DNA of 64,000 nt from DASUPK01 sp963724665. GTDB taxonomy: Bacteria; Actinomycetota; Thermoleophilia; Solirubrobacterales; 70-9. The stretch covers positions 806,001-870,000 of the forward strand of contig CAVRVH010000007.1 in the NCBI GenBank assembly GCA_963724665.1, read 5' to 3'. Below, one piece after another: positions 1-7,972 of this stretch. The position numbers and the translations under genes are program-made. The notes beneath the pieces were generated by a model. The model was not told the DNA's origin. It ran no database searches and saw only the letters and a list, made by a program, of their open reading frames with translations. Numbering within the stretch: position 1 is the first letter of the stretch; each line of letters opens with the position of its first letter.

Positions 1-74
1 CGTGCCTGCAGCGCGGCATCGACCTCATCTGGGTCGTAGCCTCGCAAGGCGCGCGAAAAACGCTCCTTCGACAC
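1..74 (-). CDS. DivIVA-like protein, N-terminal fragment (runs off the window)
   Basis: Only the first 24 codons are present, from a GTG at 74-72, and the gene continues past base 1. The peptide reads F-S-R-A-L-R-G-Y-D-P-D-E-V-D-A-A-L after a short polar start. This matches the opening of DivIVA/Wag31-type domains, where an RGYD-x-x-EVD segment is typical. DivIVA proteins are coiled-coil scaffolds at cell poles and division sites. It follows rsfS in the same direction after 34 bases. The assignment rests on this short motif alone. Confidence 0.5.
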   Translation of the reverse strand, partial: MSKERFSRALRGYDPDEVDAALQA

Positions 75-108
75 GAGCGGGAGGCTAAGAGCGGCTTCGG
101 ACGCTTAT

Positions 109-474
109 TTATGCAGCGCCGCGTGCGCCCGACAAATCCAGATCGAGCTCCCCCGCCTCACCCCAGAGCTGCTCGAGCCGATACCGCTCGCGTGGCTCAG
201 GCGTGAAGACGTGCAGCACCGCGTCCAGGTAGTCCATCAGCACCCACTCGGACTCCCTCTCCCCCTCTACGCGAGCCGGCAGCCATCCGTCCCTCTTCAG
301 CTGGTGGTAGACCTCGTCGTGGATCGCCTTCGCCTGCCGCTCGTTCCGAGCCGTGCAGATCACCAGGTAGTCCGTGTACCCCACCAGCTGCCGCACGTCG
401 AGCGCGACCATGTCGGTCGCCTTCTTTTCGTCCGCGATCGCGGCCAGGCGGCGCGCCAGCTCCTCCGAGGTCAT
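109..474 (-). CDS. rsfS: Ribosomal silencing factor RsfS (Iojap family)
   Basis: The 121-residue protein starts with MTSEELARRLA. It carries the family core, with D-x-V-A-L-D-V near residue 20 and G-Y-T-D-Y-L-V-I-C-T-A-R-N-E-R-Q-A-K-A-I soon after, then W-V-L-M-D-Y-L-D-A-V-L-H-V-F. RsfS binds ribosomal protein L14 and blocks joining of the 30S and 50S subunits in starvation. An in-frame ATG lies 43 codons further upstream, but it is inside nadD and adds only low-complexity sequence, so the inner ATG is preferred. It lies 14 bases behind nadD, the usual order in actinobacteria. Confidence 0.93.
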   Translation of the reverse strand: MTSEELARRLAAIADEKKATDMVALDVRQLVGYTDYLVICTARNERQAKAIHDEVYHQLKRDGWLPARVEGERESEWVLMDYLDAVLHVFTPEPRERYRLEQLWGEAGELDLDLSGARGAA

Positions 475-488
475 CTCGGCCCCGCGCG

Positions 489-1085
489 TCACCGGTACAG
501 CCCCCTCTCCCCGATCACCCGCAACACCGGATCCGGAACCAGATGTCGGAGCGGCTTTCCCTCCCGCGCTCGCTGCCTGATTGTGGTCGAGGACGCTCCG
601 CAAAGTGGCATGTCGATTATCTCCGCCCTATCGGATGCACCAAGCCGCTCAAGCGCCGACTCCACCGCCCCGAGCCCGACCCCGGGCCGCGGCACCACCC
701 CGAGCCTCGCCAGCTCCAGAACCCGTTCCGGCTCCTTCCAGCTCGCCAGCCCGGCGGCCATGTCAGCGCCAAGCAGAAAATAGAGCTCGTCCTCCGGCTC
801 CCGCTCCGCCAGCAGCTCGAGGGTCCGGTAGCTGTAAGAGATCTCATCCCGCTCGACCTCGAGGCCAGACGCCTCCACCCCGTCCTCACCGCCGGCAGCC
901 AGCATCGCCATCTCCAGCCTGACCTCCGCGCCGGGATCGTCCTCGATCTCCTTGTGCGGCGCCTGCCTCGTCACCATCAGCAGCACCCGGTCCAGCCCGA
1001 GCTGCCACCGCGCCTCCTGGGCGAGCAGTAGATGTCCCACGTGGGGCGGGTTGAAGGCCCCGCCCAGGACCCCGATCCGAGCGAC
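489..1085 (-). CDS. nadD: Nicotinate-nucleotide adenylyltransferase NadD, non-canonical start
   Basis: This enzyme transfers AMP from ATP to nicotinate mononucleotide in NAD synthesis. The reading frame encodes the nucleotidyltransferase signature G-A-F-N-P-P-H-V-G-H, then F-L-L-G-A-D-M and S-S-T-T-I-R near the C-terminus. The signature lies upstream of the first GTG in frame (1040), and no ATG, GTG or TTG occurs between it and the in-frame TGA near 1138. I place the start at GTC 1085-1083, which gives (M)ARIGVLGG. It sits 7 bases after an AGGGAG ribosome binding site in the end of proA. The start codon is uncertain; the protein identity is not. Length is about 198 residues, normal for NadD. 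Confidence 0.88.
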   Translation of the reverse strand, partial: VARIGVLGGAFNPPHVGHLLLAQEARWQLGLDRVLLMVTRQAPHKEIEDDPGAEVRLEMAMLAAGGEDGVEASGLEVERDEISYSYRTLELLAEREPEDELYFLLGADMAAGLASWKEPERVLELARLGVVPRPGVGLGAVESALERLGASDRAEIIDMPLCGASSTTIRQRAREGKPLRHLVPDPVLRVIGERGLYR

Positions 1086-1089
1086 GTCG

Positions 1090-2355
1090 CTACTCCCTGA
1101 TCTGTCCGCTGCCGTGGACGACGTACTTGGTGGTCGTCAACTCGCGCAGGCCGATCGGCCCACGCGCGTGCAGCTTCTGGGTCGAATTTCCGATCTCGGC
1201 GCCCATCCCGAACTCGTAGCCGTCGGTGAATCGAGTGGAAGCGTTCACGTAGACGGCCGCCGAATCGACCGCGTCGGTGAACTCATCGCCAACCTCCTGC
1301 GAGCGGGTCACGATCGCATCGGAATGGCCGGTGCCGTGGCGGTTGATGTGATCGACCGCGTCGCCGACAGAGTCGACGACCCCGACCGCCATCTTCAGTC
1401 CGTGGTACTCGGTGTCCCAGTCGGCATCCGAGGCTTCGCCGACAGAGACATCACCGGCCGAATCCTGCGTCAGCTGATCACCGACCAGCTCAACGCCGGC
1501 GTCGCTCAGCTTGGCGAGGAGGCCGGGGAGTAGCTCTGCCGCGACGTCCCTGTGGACGAGGAGCGTCTCGGCCGCGTTGCAGACACCGGGCCGCTGCACC
1601 TTCGCGTTGTACGCCACCCGTTCGGCCATCTCCAGATCGGCGTCCTGATGGACATAGACGTGGCAGTTTCCGGCGGCCGCGTACATCACCGGCACCCTCG
1701 CGACCTCCTTCAGCGCGTTCTTCAGCCCCTCGCCGCCCCGAGGAATGATCAGATCGACCAGTCCCTCGGCCGTCGCAAGCTCAGCCAGCTGCTCGTGCCC
1801 TCCGCCCGACAGCAGGGAAACGGACGCGGCGGGGAGTTCGGCGGCCGTCAGCGCATCGGCGAGCAACCCAGCGAGGAAGGCGTTCGAGCTCTCGGCACTG
1901 CTTGACCCGCGCAGGACGGCCGCATTACCGCTCTTCAGGCAGAGCGCCGCAGCATCGATCGTCACATTCGGGCGGGCCTCATAGACGACGGCCACCACAC
2001 CGATCGGAACCCGCTTCTTCTCAACCTCGAGGCCGTTCTCGAGCGTCCAGCCCTCGACCACCTCGCCGACTGGATCGGGCAGCTCGGCGATCTCGCGAAC
2101 CCCCTTGGACATCTCAGCGATGCGCGGTTCCGTCAGCGCGAGTCGATCGAGCAGGGCCTCGTTGAGCCCGGCCTCACGACCTGCCTCCACATCCGCCCGA
2201 TTCGCTTCGAGCAGAGGCGCGGCATTCGCTTCAATCCGACCGGCCAGGTCCCGGAGACAGGCATCCTTCTCACCCCGGCTGACGCGAGCCAGCTGGTGGG
2301 ACGCATCCTTCGCCTCTCGGCAGGTCTGCTCAACGGTCTTGGCAGCAGTGGCCAT
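1090..2355 (-). CDS. proA: Glutamate-5-semialdehyde dehydrogenase (gamma-glutamyl phosphate reductase)
   Basis: This is the second step of proline synthesis: NADPH-dependent reduction of gamma-glutamyl phosphate to glutamate semialdehyde. The 421-residue protein has the typical opening with a long charged helix, the segment P-I-G-V-V-A-V-V-Y-E-A-R-P-N-V-T near residue 105, and R-P-G-V-C-N-A-A-E-T-L-L-V with the catalytic cysteine. The start chosen is MATAAKT at 2355; longer frames run into the aldehyde dehydrogenase gene. The stop is five bases from the proposed nadD start. Its partner proB is 4.5 kb upstream, with three unrelated genes in between. Confidence 0.95.
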   Translation of the reverse strand: MATAAKTVEQTCREAKDASHQLARVSRGEKDACLRDLAGRIEANAAPLLEANRADVEAGREAGLNEALLDRLALTEPRIAEMSKGVREIAELPDPVGEVVEGWTLENGLEVEKKRVPIGVVAVVYEARPNVTIDAAALCLKSGNAAVLRGSSSAESSNAFLAGLLADALTAAELPAASVSLLSGGGHEQLAELATAEGLVDLIIPRGGEGLKNALKEVARVPVMYAAAGNCHVYVHQDADLEMAERVAYNAKVQRPGVCNAAETLLVHRDVAAELLPGLLAKLSDAGVELVGDQLTQDSAGDVSVGEASDADWDTEYHGLKMAVGVVDSVGDAVDHINRHGTGHSDAIVTRSQEVGDEFTDAVDSAAVYVNASTRFTDGYEFGMGAEIGNSTQKLHARGPIGLRELTTTKYVVHGSGQIRE

Positions 2356-2420
2356 GCACAAAGAGTAACTGGGCCCCGGAGCGCTCCTCGCGCGAGACCC
2401 GCGCGCAGAGCGTTTGGTCC

Positions 2421-3887
2421 CTAGAGCTGGATGCTCTTGACCTCGAGGAACTCCTCGAGCCCGAACCGCCCGTACTCCCGCCCATGCCCGGACTGCTTGT
2501 AGCCGCCGAAAGGAGCGATCGGGTTGAAGGTGGCGCCGTTGATCTGCACCTGGCCGGTCCGCATGCGGCGAGCGAACGCCTTGGCCCGCTCCGGGTCGGC
2601 AGACCAAACGCCGCCATCCAGCCCGTAGATCGTGCCGTTTGCGATCTCCGCTGCCTCGTCCTCGGAGTCGTAGGGGATGATCGACAGCACCGGCCCGAAG
2701 ATCTCCTCTTGGGCGATCGTCATGTCGGGCTTCACCTCCGAAAAGACCGTAGGACGAACGAAGTAGCCCGTCTCGAGGCCCTCGGGCGGCTCGGCCCCGC
2801 CCGCGACGAGCTTGGCGCCCTCCTCCTCGCCCTTCTTGATGAAACCGCGCACCCGCTCCTGCTGGGCCTCTGAGACCAGCGGGCCAAGTCGCGTGCCGTC
2901 CTCGAACGGGTCACCCGGGGTGGCTCTCTCGGCGGCCACCGCCGCGACCTCCTCGGCCTCGGCCAGCTTCTCGCGCGGCACCAGCATCCGCGTATGGGCG
3001 CTGCAGGTCTGACCGGAGTTGAGGTAACAGTTGGCGACCCCGTACCCAACGGCGGTCTTCAGGTCCGCGTCGTCGAGGATCACGTTCGCCGACTTCCCTC
3101 CGAGCTCCAGGGCGACCCGCTTGACCGTCCCCGACGCCACCTCGCTGACGCGGCGCCCGGCACGGGTCGACCCCGTGAACGAGACCATGTCGACGCCATC
3201 GTGGGCGGCGATCGCCTCGCCGACGACCGGCCCGAACCCGGTGACCAGGTTGAAGACCCCGGCCGGCAGATCGAGCGAGTCGATGATCTCGGCCAGGATG
3301 AACGAGCTCAGCGGCGTCACCTCGCTCGGCTTCACCACCACCGAGCAACCGGCGGTCAGAGCGGGGCCGACCTTGGCGCAGATCTGGTGGAGAGGGTAGT
3401 TCCAAGGCGTGATGCACCCGACCACCCCGATCGGCTCGCGGACGATCAGCGAGTTGCCGATCTGCTCCTCCCAGGCGATCTCAGAGGCGACCTGGGCCAT
3501 CGAGCCGAAGTCCATGGCCGGCAGGCCGGCCTGGATCGTCCGGGCAAGGGCGAGCGGCATGCCGACCTCCGCGGAGATCAGCGCGGCGATCTCGTCGCCG
3601 CGCTCCGCGAGCGCGGCGCTGATTGCCGTGCAGGCATCCACCCGCGACTCGACGGGGACCTGGCGCCAGGCCTCGAAGCCGGCGCGAGCAACCTCGACCG
3701 CGCGGTCGATGTCCTCGGGCGTCCCCTCGGGGATCCGCCCGATTACCTGCTCGGTGGTGGAATCGATCACGTCGATCGTGCCGCTGCCGGTCGGCTCGAC
3801 CCACTCGCCGCCGATGTAGAGGCGGTCGCGGACGATCTCTTCGGTCGGGTGACCAGCCTGTGCGGGTGCCGCTGTCTCAGTAGCCAA
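2421..3887 (-). CDS. NAD(P)-dependent aldehyde dehydrogenase
   Basis: The 488-residue protein is a full-length ALDH-superfamily enzyme that oxidises an aldehyde to the acid. Visible landmarks are G-C-I-T-P-W-N-Y-P near residue 155, F-T-G-S-T-R-A-G near 230, L-E-L-G-G-K-S with the general-base Glu, S-G-Q-T-C-S with the catalytic Cys, and E-E-I-F-G-P-V-L. The start is a TTG at 3887 with GAGGAG seven bases before it; longer frames enter the upstream gene. It lies 31 bases behind a GMC alcohol oxidoreductase on the same strand. The pair could act in sequence, alcohol to aldehyde to acid. The substrate cannot be read from the sequence. Confidence 0.9.
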   Translation of the reverse strand: MATETAAPAQAGHPTEEIVRDRLYIGGEWVEPTGSGTIDVIDSTTEQVIGRIPEGTPEDIDRAVEVARAGFEAWRQVPVESRVDACTAISAALAERGDEIAALISAEVGMPLALARTIQAGLPAMDFGSMAQVASEIAWEEQIGNSLIVREPIGVVGCITPWNYPLHQICAKVGPALTAGCSVVVKPSEVTPLSSFILAEIIDSLDLPAGVFNLVTGFGPVVGEAIAAHDGVDMVSFTGSTRAGRRVSEVASGTVKRVALELGGKSANVILDDADLKTAVGYGVANCYLNSGQTCSAHTRMLVPREKLAEAEEVAAVAAERATPGDPFEDGTRLGPLVSEAQQERVRGFIKKGEEEGAKLVAGGAEPPEGLETGYFVRPTVFSEVKPDMTIAQEEIFGPVLSIIPYDSEDEAAEIANGTIYGLDGGVWSADPERAKAFARRMRTGQVQINGATFNPIAPFGGYKQSGHGREYGRFGLEEFLEVKSIQL

Positions 3888-3918
3888 GGTCTCGCTCCTC
3901 TGGTTCGAAGTTCTCTTA

Positions 3919-5940
3919 TTAAGCGGGTTGGGCGGCTTCGGCCTGCTTCGCCTCGCCGGAAGCGCCGGCGTCATCGGCGATTGCCCCGGCGGTGCGATGC
4001 GCAAGCGACATGATGCTGACCATCGGGTTGGTCCCCGAAGAGGTGGGGAAGGCGCTGCCGTCGCCGATCCAGACGCCCTTGGTGTCGTGCAGCTCGCCGT
4101 AGGGCCCGGCGACCGATTCCTGCGGGTCGGAGCCCATTCGGCAGGTGCCCATCTGATGTGCGCTGAAGAGCTTGTAGCCACCGGCCCGGAAGGGAATCCG
4201 CTTGACGCCGGCGATGAAGGCCTCGAGGTCGTCGCCGCGGCGCCAGGTCGGCGCCCCCTCCGCGAGCGGGCCGATCTGGTGCGCGCCGGCCGCCTCGTGC
4301 AGTCGGATCTGGACCTCGATGCCCTTCTTCAGGTTCTCGAGGTCGAGCGGGTCGGTGACCGAGTAGAGCGGGACCGCCTCGCCATTCGGGTCAACGCCAA
4401 CGGAGCCCGCGCCGCGATCGCGCGTGAGCGAGATGAAGGTGCCGGTGAAGCGGAATTCCTCCATCCGCTGCTTGTGGTCCTGACCGGAAATCCACGGAGT
4501 CGCGGAGCCGATCAGCCCCGGCGCGTATTGCGCCGTCTCGATCAGGAAGCCATACCCCTCACCGGTGTCCGCGAACTCGTTGCAGAGCCCGGCCTGGGGC
4601 GGCCCCCACCATGCCTCCTGGTCGGTGCCGTAGGCGCCACCGACGACGCTCGAGGGATGGAGGCGCAGGTTCTGGCCGACCGCCGGGCCACCGATGCCCG
4701 AGCGAAGCAGCAGGGCGGGAGACTCGAGCGAGCCGCAGGCCACCACCACACGCGGCGCCTTCACGGTCACCTGGGCGCTGCGCCCGTCGGGCGTCTGCCA
4801 GGCGGCCTCGACCCCGCTTGCCCGGCCGTCCTCGGTGAGCACCTTCGTTGCGCGGGTGAACGTCAGGAACCGCGCGCCGTGCTCCTGGGCGTCGGCGAGC
4901 CAGGTCCGGTCCGCGCTCTGCTTGCTCCCGGACTGGTCGCCGAACCCGAGATACCCGGCGCTCTCGGGGGCGTAGCTGCCGGCGTCGGTGTTGCGAATGA
5001 TCGTCTCGAAGCTCCAGCCGAGCGCCTCGGTGCCCTCGCGCAGCCGCTGCTGGGTGCCGTTCAGGTCGCTGCAGTCCGGGTTGGCGCTGATCCGGTCCAT
5101 GACCGCGTCGAGGTGACGGTCGAAGTCCTGCGAGTCGAGCCCCTCCAGGCCGTGCTCCGCCCACTGCTCCCGGACCCACGGCCGCGTGCGCAGGCAGTTC
5201 GTCCAGTTGATGGTCGTACCGCCACCCAGCGTCGTGCCCGCGACCAGGCTGACGTTGCCGTCCGCGGTCGGGTTGGGCCCGCCCCTCCAGAACATCTGCT
5301 GGTAGGCCGGGATCTCGAGCTGGGTGAAGTCCGATTCGTTGTAGTAGCCCGCCGCCTCCAGCACGACCACATCCAGACCGCGGGAAGCCAGCACGGCCGC
5401 GCACACCGCGCCGCCCGATCCGGAGCCCACGATGCAGACGTCGGCCTCAAGCGTCTCCTCGGACCCCTGCGGCTCGTGGATCCGCAGCGGCTTCTCGACC
5501 TGCGGTGGCGCTGAGGCTGGACCCGGGTAGAGGAAGGCCCGCCAGTTGGGGTTCTGACCGGTCTGCGGATCGGGCGCCCCATAGTGCAGGAAGAGAGTCA
5601 TGTTGATCAGGGCGGCGACGCCGGCGGCGGCGCGCGGGTCTGAGAGCGCCGTGTTCCTCAGGATCTGCTCCCGCGACTCCTGAGACGGCGCCCGGGTGAT
5701 GCCCTGGCCTCCGAGCGCATCGATCAGCTGCAGCAGCCCGCCCTGCAGCTCGGGATCGGGGATCTCGGAGATCAGCTGGGCGGCACCGGCGTCGACGCCG
5801 ATGTCACTCGCCTTCCGATCCCAGAGCCCCTCGGGGTCGCGATCGCGCGGCAGCGAGGGGACGACCGTGTCGCAGACTGCGGTCAGGATCGCCTGCTGCG
5901 AGTCGCTGAGGACGGTGCCTGCTTCCTCTCCAGAACCCAC
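3919..5940 (-). CDS. GMC-family FAD-dependent oxidoreductase with N-terminal helical domain
   Basis: The 673-residue protein has an N-terminal region of about 150 residues. It resembles the gluconate-2-dehydrogenase subunit-3-type domain found fused to long-chain alcohol oxidases. It is followed by an FAD-binding fold with V-G-S-G-S-G-G near residue 172. The C-terminal GMC signature is present: H-Q-M-G-T-C-R-M-G with the catalytic His, then G-D-G-S-A-F-P-T-S-S-G-T-N-P-M. Members oxidise alcohols, sterols or sugars; the domain layout favours a long-chain alcohol, but this is inference. The start is a GTG. It is followed by the aldehyde dehydrogenase and preceded by a secreted protein gene. Confidence 0.88.
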   Translation of the reverse strand: MGSGEEAGTVLSDSQQAILTAVCDTVVPSLPRDRDPEGLWDRKASDIGVDAGAAQLISEIPDPELQGGLLQLIDALGGQGITRAPSQESREQILRNTALSDPRAAAGVAALINMTLFLHYGAPDPQTGQNPNWRAFLYPGPASAPPQVEKPLRIHEPQGSEETLEADVCIVGSGSGGAVCAAVLASRGLDVVVLEAAGYYNESDFTQLEIPAYQQMFWRGGPNPTADGNVSLVAGTTLGGGTTINWTNCLRTRPWVREQWAEHGLEGLDSQDFDRHLDAVMDRISANPDCSDLNGTQQRLREGTEALGWSFETIIRNTDAGSYAPESAGYLGFGDQSGSKQSADRTWLADAQEHGARFLTFTRATKVLTEDGRASGVEAAWQTPDGRSAQVTVKAPRVVVACGSLESPALLLRSGIGGPAVGQNLRLHPSSVVGGAYGTDQEAWWGPPQAGLCNEFADTGEGYGFLIETAQYAPGLIGSATPWISGQDHKQRMEEFRFTGTFISLTRDRGAGSVGVDPNGEAVPLYSVTDPLDLENLKKGIEVQIRLHEAAGAHQIGPLAEGAPTWRRGDDLEAFIAGVKRIPFRAGGYKLFSAHQMGTCRMGSDPQESVAGPYGELHDTKGVWIGDGSAFPTSSGTNPMVSIMSLAHRTAGAIADDAGASGEAKQAEAAQPA

Positions 5941-5998
5941 GACACCGGACTCTAGTACGTCGATTGGCTGGCTGGCCAGGCGAGCAGCGACTGAGGCT

Positions 5999-6856
5999 TC
6001 AGCGGCTAGCCCGGTGGAGCTTGATCTTGCGGAAGACGCTGTTGGGAATGCCGCCCGTCGGCGTGAAGGTGATCTTCGGGTTGACGGTGACCTTGCCTTT
6101 CCGAGCCAGCTTGCGCTTGCTCAGTCCCTTCGCCTTGATCTTGAGCTTCACGGTCCCCGCTGCGGCGATCTGCTTTGCGAAGACCGCATCCGGAGAGGAG
6201 GCCTTGGCGGCACCACCCCCGGAGGCCGCGAGCACCCCCGGGTTCTCCACCGTCACTGGAAGAACCGCGGTCCCGTTCGACTTGCTCTTCGCCTTGCCGA
6301 GGGTGATGTCGCTCGTCGGCTCGACCTGGGCGGAGGCGTTGACCCTGAAGTCGGTGTCCGGAGTGAATGAGGCCTGCTGGCCGTCGGCCAGGTTCCCCAG
6401 GAAGTAGAGAAAGTGCTCACCGGGGACTGGGAAAACGCATGAGCCCGGGGTCGAGTTGACTCCAAGAACGTCGCCCGCCTGGACTTCGAGGTGGGCGGGG
6501 AAGGTGTTTACGCCCGCAACGAGGCTGTGCGGCCCCTCGTGGGCGATGGCCTTGTAGACATCCGGATCCCCTGCCTTGCGGAACATCTTCAACGTCATCG
6601 ACTCCCCGGGGGAGGAGGACTTCGTGCTCCAGGAGGTCACCGTCCAATTGGCGATCCCGTCGGTCGAGGGAACGACATAGGAAGTGCCGCCGGTGACCGT
6701 CGGTTGCAACTGGTCAAAGGTGTTGCCGCATGTGGTGGTCGGCGGATCCACGGGTGGGATCTGCCCGATCGTCGCCGCCGAGGCCGGGCTTGCCAAACCG
6801 AGCGCGACGAATGCGAGTACAAACCAAGCCGAACTGCATGCACCGGCTCTAACCAT
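5999..6856 (-). CDS. Secreted protein of unknown function, beta-rich
   Basis: The 285-residue protein begins with a clear signal peptide that ends A-S-P-A-S-A-A. Next is a cysteine-containing domain, with Cys in T-T-C-G-N-T-F near residue 42 and in G-S-C-V-F-P. This domain resembles the secreted protein at 34.8-35.5 kb: both have 'W-x-V-R/T-S/T' and 'V-x-T-F-x-A-x-L-x-x-Q-x-G-D-x-x-G-V' segments. The C-terminal part is basic (K-I-K-A-K-G-L-S-K-R-K-L-A-R-K-G-K-V) and resembles the Ig-like modules of actinobacterial surface proteins. It lies between proB and the GMC oxidoreductase. The function is not known. Confidence 0.75.
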   Translation of the reverse strand: MVRAGACSSAWFVLAFVALGLASPASAATIGQIPPVDPPTTTCGNTFDQLQPTVTGGTSYVVPSTDGIANWTVTSWSTKSSSPGESMTLKMFRKAGDPDVYKAIAHEGPHSLVAGVNTFPAHLEVQAGDVLGVNSTPGSCVFPVPGEHFLYFLGNLADGQQASFTPDTDFRVNASAQVEPTSDITLGKAKSKSNGTAVLPVTVENPGVLAASGGGAAKASSPDAVFAKQIAAAGTVKLKIKAKGLSKRKLARKGKVTVNPKITFTPTGGIPNSVFRKIKLHRASR

Positions 6857-6876
6857 CAGATCCAGCCTATCCGGCG

Positions 6877-7965
6877 TCAGGTCAGGACGAAGTAGTCACG
6901 GTGCACCGCTTCTTCCGAAGCGTGCGGGAGCAGCTCGCGAACCTTGTCGGTCCGCATGCCCTTGATGCGGCGCAGCTCCTCGGCGGAGTAGTTGACGATG
7001 CCCTTGCCGATCGTCTTGCCGTCGCTCGTCACGTCCACGGCGTCGCCGGCGTCGAACTCCCCCTCGACCTCCGTGATCCCGACCGGCAGCAGGCTGCTGC
7101 CTCTCTCGCGCAGCACGCGCGCTGCGCCGTCATCCACCCGCAACTTGCCGTGGCTCGGCTTCGCGTAGCGGAGCCAGAGCTTGAAGCTCGACGCCCTTTC
7201 CGGATGGGGGGTGAAGCGGGTTCCGACCGTGTCGCCTTCGGCGGCTGCCAGCAGCGCGCCATCGGCCGTCCCGTCGCAGATCACCGCACCGATGCCGGAC
7301 GCTCCGGCCATTCCCGCGGCTGCGACCTTGCTGCGCATCCCGCCCAGGCCGAAGGGCGAGGTGTGCTCTCCGATCTCGTATCCGGCGAGCTGTGACTCGC
7401 TGGTGACCTCGGAGACGAGTTCGGCGTCGTCATGGCGTCGCGGGTCCTTGGTGTAGAGCCCAGTCTGATCGGTGAGCAGCACCAGCAGCCGCGTCTCGAG
7501 CATGATCGCCACCTGCGCCGCCAGGAAGTCGTTATCGCCGAAGGTGATCTCGTCGGTTGCCGTGGTGTCGTTCTCGTTCACGACGGGGACCACGCGCCAG
7601 TCGAGCAGCCGGCTCAGCGTCTGGCGGGCGTTCAGGTATTGGGTCCGGAGCTGGAGATCGGATGCGGTCAGCAGGACCTGCGCTGCGTGCACGTCGCCCT
7701 TCGCCAGGCGCTCCTCGTAGGCCCGGAAGAGACTTCCCTGACCGACCGCCGAGGCGGCCTGGAGCTCATCGATCGCCGAGGGCCGCGCCGGCAGCTCCAT
7801 CATCCGCATCCCGCGGGCGATCGCGCCCGAGGTGACCATCACGACGTTCTCGCCGCCGGCGTGCAGCTCGGCGACCTGCGCGCAGACGCTGTCGAGCACG
7901 TCGCTGCGCAACGCACCGTCTTCACCCGCCACGATCGACGAGCCGAGTTTTGCGACCACGGTCAT
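6877..7965 (-). CDS. proB: Glutamate 5-kinase with C-terminal PUA domain
   Basis: This is the first step of proline synthesis: ATP-dependent phosphorylation of glutamate. The 362-residue protein starts with MTVVAKLGSSI, the usual kinase opening. It has V-M-V-T-S-G-A-I-A, P-V-V-N-E-N-D-T-T and G-G-M-R-S-K-V-A-A-A. The last 90 residues form a PUA domain (S-L-L-P-V-G-I near 285, I-G-K-G-I-V-N-Y). It starts seven bases after obgE ends, so the two are co-transcribed. The proA partner is displaced by the inserted genes at 2.4-6.9 kb. Confidence 0.95.
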   Translation of the reverse strand: MTVVAKLGSSIVAGEDGALRSDVLDSVCAQVAELHAGGENVVMVTSGAIARGMRMMELPARPSAIDELQAASAVGQGSLFRAYEERLAKGDVHAAQVLLTASDLQLRTQYLNARQTLSRLLDWRVVPVVNENDTTATDEITFGDNDFLAAQVAIMLETRLLVLLTDQTGLYTKDPRRHDDAELVSEVTSESQLAGYEIGEHTSPFGLGGMRSKVAAAGMAGASGIGAVICDGTADGALLAAAEGDTVGTRFTPHPERASSFKLWLRYAKPSHGKLRVDDGAARVLRERGSSLLPVGITEVEGEFDAGDAVDVTSDGKTIGKGIVNYSAEELRRIKGMRTDKVRELLPHASEEAVHRDYFVLT

Positions 7966-7972
7966 GGCGCAA

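Noticed and set aside
3000..5500. Long open frames on the strand opposite the aldehyde dehydrogenase and GMC genes
   Set aside because: They mirror the codon pattern of the real genes in high-GC DNA and show no domain-like sequence. The same holds for the long plus-strand frame opposite valS at 27.1-29.7 kb.
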